Assembly: GCA_029239935.1 (NCBI GenBank)
Contig: JARBTY010000002.1
Location: 1 to 64,000 of the forward strand
DNA length: 64,000 bases
Reading direction: 5' to 3'
Origin: Clostridia bacterium
Lineage (GTDB): Bacteria > Bacillota_A > Clostridia > Lachnospirales > Cellulosilyticaceae
Shown: in pieces, positions 62,481-64,000 of the stretch
Numbering within the stretch: position 1 is the stretch's first letter
Layout of the letters: every line of letters begins with the position of its first letter
Notes under the pieces: model-generated
The model's database searches: none
Seen by the model: the letters and a program-made list of their open reading frames with translations, nothing else
What the model was told of the DNA's origin: nothing
Program-made: the position numbers and the translations under genes

Positions 62481-64000
62481 GTGTTTGAGAAGGATTACGA
62501 AGGCCTGAATAATGACCAAAGAGAAGCTGTACATACAACGGATGAGAATGCCTTAGTCTTAGCACCCGCAGGGACAGGTAAAACAAAGGTTATTGCACTG
62601 CGCAGCGTTTATCTTATAAGAGGAAATATTTTGCCGGACAAAATTTTATGTCTTACATTTACCAATAAAGCAGCAAAAGAAATGAAAAATAGAATCTATG
62701 GTTATCTTAACGAAGAGGCCAAACTTCTTACAATAAAAACGTTCCATGCATTTTGTTACACGCTTATTAGTCATGAAAAGCAAAATTCACACTTTTCATT
62801 TCCATGTACCATTATTGATGAGACCGATAGTGATAGTATTATCAAAAGAATAGTTGAGGAACTCAAATTAAATGATGAAGAACTGTATTACCCTGCGGTC
62901 CGTGGATTTATTGAAAACGTCAAGCGGTACAGTTTAACTTTTAGTGCAGAGGAACGCTATAACTATAAAAAAATGAGTGAAGGGTATTTAAAAGAAAAGA
63001 GTACGCCAAGAAATCAAAAAACTTCTTTTTTAGTGCAGCATGGGATGAGACTGCTGATAGCTTATCAACGGTATTTAAGAGCTAATAATTGTATTGATTT
63101 TATGGATTTGATTGTAGAGACACAGTATCTCTTAGAAATAGAGGGAATTAGGAAGAAGTGGAACAGGAAATATCACTATATTCAAGTTGATGAAATGCAG
63201 GATACAAGTGTCAGAGAATACAACATCATTAAGATCCTTGCAAAAGATAATAACCTAGCTATGTTTGGTGATTTTAATCAGACAATCTATGAATGGAGAG
63301 GTTCCAATCCTATAGGTATGACAGAGGATTTTAAAAAAGATTTTAGGCCTAGGTCAATTACCCTATTCATTAACTACCGCCAGACGAAGACCCTTTTAGA
63401 TGCGGCAAATGACTATATTAGAAATAGTCAGCTTTATCCTATTCAGTGTAAGGCAACTTCACAGGTGGAGGGGAGTAAAATAAGTATTTTGCAGGCAGAT
63501 ACAAAGTATCAAGAGATGCGCCTCATAGCACAGTCTATTAAAGACCATCAAGGCAGCACTGACAATATAGCAGTCTTAACCCGGACAAATGATTATGCCA
63601 GACAAATAGCTGAAGTGCTTCAAAAGGAACAGATTCGCTGTAGTGTGATAGAAGATACGAAGTTTTTTAGAAAAAAAGAAATTAAAGAGCTCTTAGCTTT
63701 TTTTGAATATACCATCAATCCCAGAAATGGACATGCACTTTTTAAACTGTGTCATCATCCTTATTTAAATATGGAAAAGTGGTTATTAGAGCATCTGAAC
63801 AACACAAAAGAGAGCTATATGTACTTGCATGATTGGTTTGCAGCGGACTCCAAAGATCCGTACAGAGATCTTTTTACAGCCTATGAACATCAGCAATTGG
63901 TTATTTTAGATGTGGAATCAACAGGTCTTGATACCACCTGTGATGATATTATACAGATTGCAGCGATACGTTATGGTAAACAAGGGGTTGGTCAAGCACT
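62481..64000 (+). CDS. UvrD-family helicase with embedded DEDD exonuclease domain (3'-truncated by window)
   Basis: The frame is open from GTG 62481 to the window end (506 codons shown). Superfamily-1A helicase motifs are in order: LNNDQREAV (Q motif), APAGTGKT (residues 28-35), LTFTNKAAKEM, TFHAFCYTLI, VDEMQDTS (Asp237-Glu238), FGDFNQTIYEWRGS, LFINYRQTKTLLDAAN and AVLTRTNDYARQIAEVL. In place of the usual 2B subdomain, an exonuclease domain begins near residue 474: VILDVESTGLDTTCDDIIQIAAI with Asp477 and Glu479. The start follows GAGGTGA; the ATG at 62455 runs into a stop. Confidence 0.88.
   Translation, partial: MFEKDYEGLNNDQREAVHTTDENALVLAPAGTGKTKVIALRSVYLIRGNILPDKILCLTFTNKAAKEMKNRIYGYLNEEAKLLTIKTFHAFCYTLISHEKQNSHFSFPCTIIDETDSDSIIKRIVEELKLNDEELYYPAVRGFIENVKRYSLTFSAEERYNYKKMSEGYLKEKSTPRNQKTSFLVQHGMRLLIAYQRYLRANNCIDFMDLIVETQYLLEIEGIRKKWNRKYHYIQVDEMQDTSVREYNIIKILAKDNNLAMFGDFNQTIYEWRGSNPIGMTEDFKKDFRPRSITLFINYRQTKTLLDAANDYIRNSQLYPIQCKATSQVEGSKISILQADTKYQEMRLIAQSIKDHQGSTDNIAVLTRTNDYARQIAEVLQKEQIRCSVIEDTKFFRKKEIKELLAFFEYTINPRNGHALFKLCHHPYLNMEKWLLEHLNNTKESYMYLHDWFAADSKDPYRDLFTAYEHQQLVILDVESTGLDTTCDDIIQIAAIRYGKQGVGQA

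Noticed and set aside
1..64000. CRISPR array, insertion sequence, prophage or tRNA genes
   Set aside because: No regularly spaced repeats, transposase or phage genes, or cloverleaf sequences were seen; XerD at 41606 is a housekeeping recombinase in its usual context.

Overview
The window is a gene-dense, AT-rich chromosomal core segment of a low-GC, Gram-positive, endospore-forming anaerobe of the class Clostridia. A lineage within Lachnospirales (Cellulosilyticum/Epulopiscium-like) is plausible but not proven. The basis is the Bacillota gene order (rnc-smc-ftsY-ylxM-ffh-rpsP-khpA-rimM-trmD-rplS-rbgA, and sepF-ylmH-divIVA-lspA-rluD-pyrR), strong GGAGG ribosome binding sites, CodY, the sporulation genes spoIVA and ylbJ, and acetate (pta-ackA) and biotin/Na+ decarboxylase energy metabolism. 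I see 66 protein genes (two cut by the window ends) and no rRNA, tRNA, CRISPR array or insertion sequence. No gene-free stretch exceeds about 300 bases.

Layout. 1-3.9 kb: the end of dprA, then topA and codY. 4.0-6.5 kb, minus strand: ylbJ and tmcAL, with an unusual repeat/promoter arrangement in front of ylbJ. 6.6-8.9 kb: pta-ackA. 8.9-16.5 kb: yceD-rpmF, plsX, acpP, rnc, smc, ftsY. 16.5-20.7 kb: SRP and ribosome/tRNA maturation genes. 20.7-30.8 kb: rbgA, two signal peptidases I, rnhB, a FliK-like/FlhB-like pair, yraN, pgeF, a DUF512 radical-SAM-like protein, der, plsY, gpsA. 30.9-32.4 kb: spoIVA. 32.5-39.4 kb: a membrane-anchored HlyD-like protein followed by yggS, sepF, ylmH, divIVA, aroB, lspA, rluD. 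39.4-41.5 kb: a PyrR attenuator with pyrR and a uracil permease. 41.6-45.2 kb: xerD, deoB and convergent pdp. 45.3-50.0 kb: two D,D-carboxypeptidases bracketing scpAB, then rluB. 50.2-55.2 kb: a five-gene biotin-dependent, Na+-pumping decarboxylase/transcarboxylase operon. 55.3-60.2 kb: a RpiR regulator, aroH, cmk, ispH, cheR and an AlaX-type editing protein. 60.2-62.4 kb, minus strand: a YprB-like exonuclease and a methyltransferase. 62.5 kb to the end: a UvrD-family helicase that runs into an embedded DEDD exonuclease domain.

The genes mostly serve translation, protein export, envelope and lipid synthesis, chromosome segregation and division. The accessory content most worth attention is: the ylbJ leader, where one repeat arm can pair with the start-codon region and a candidate sigma-E promoter would leave that arm out of the transcript; the Na+-pump operon, which carries both a CoA-type and a pyruvate/oxaloacetate-type carboxyltransferase; the helicase-exonuclease fusion; and an AlaX gene whose best Shine-Dalgarno sequence points at an AUA codon. 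All functional assignments come from reading motifs and gene order; no database search was run.
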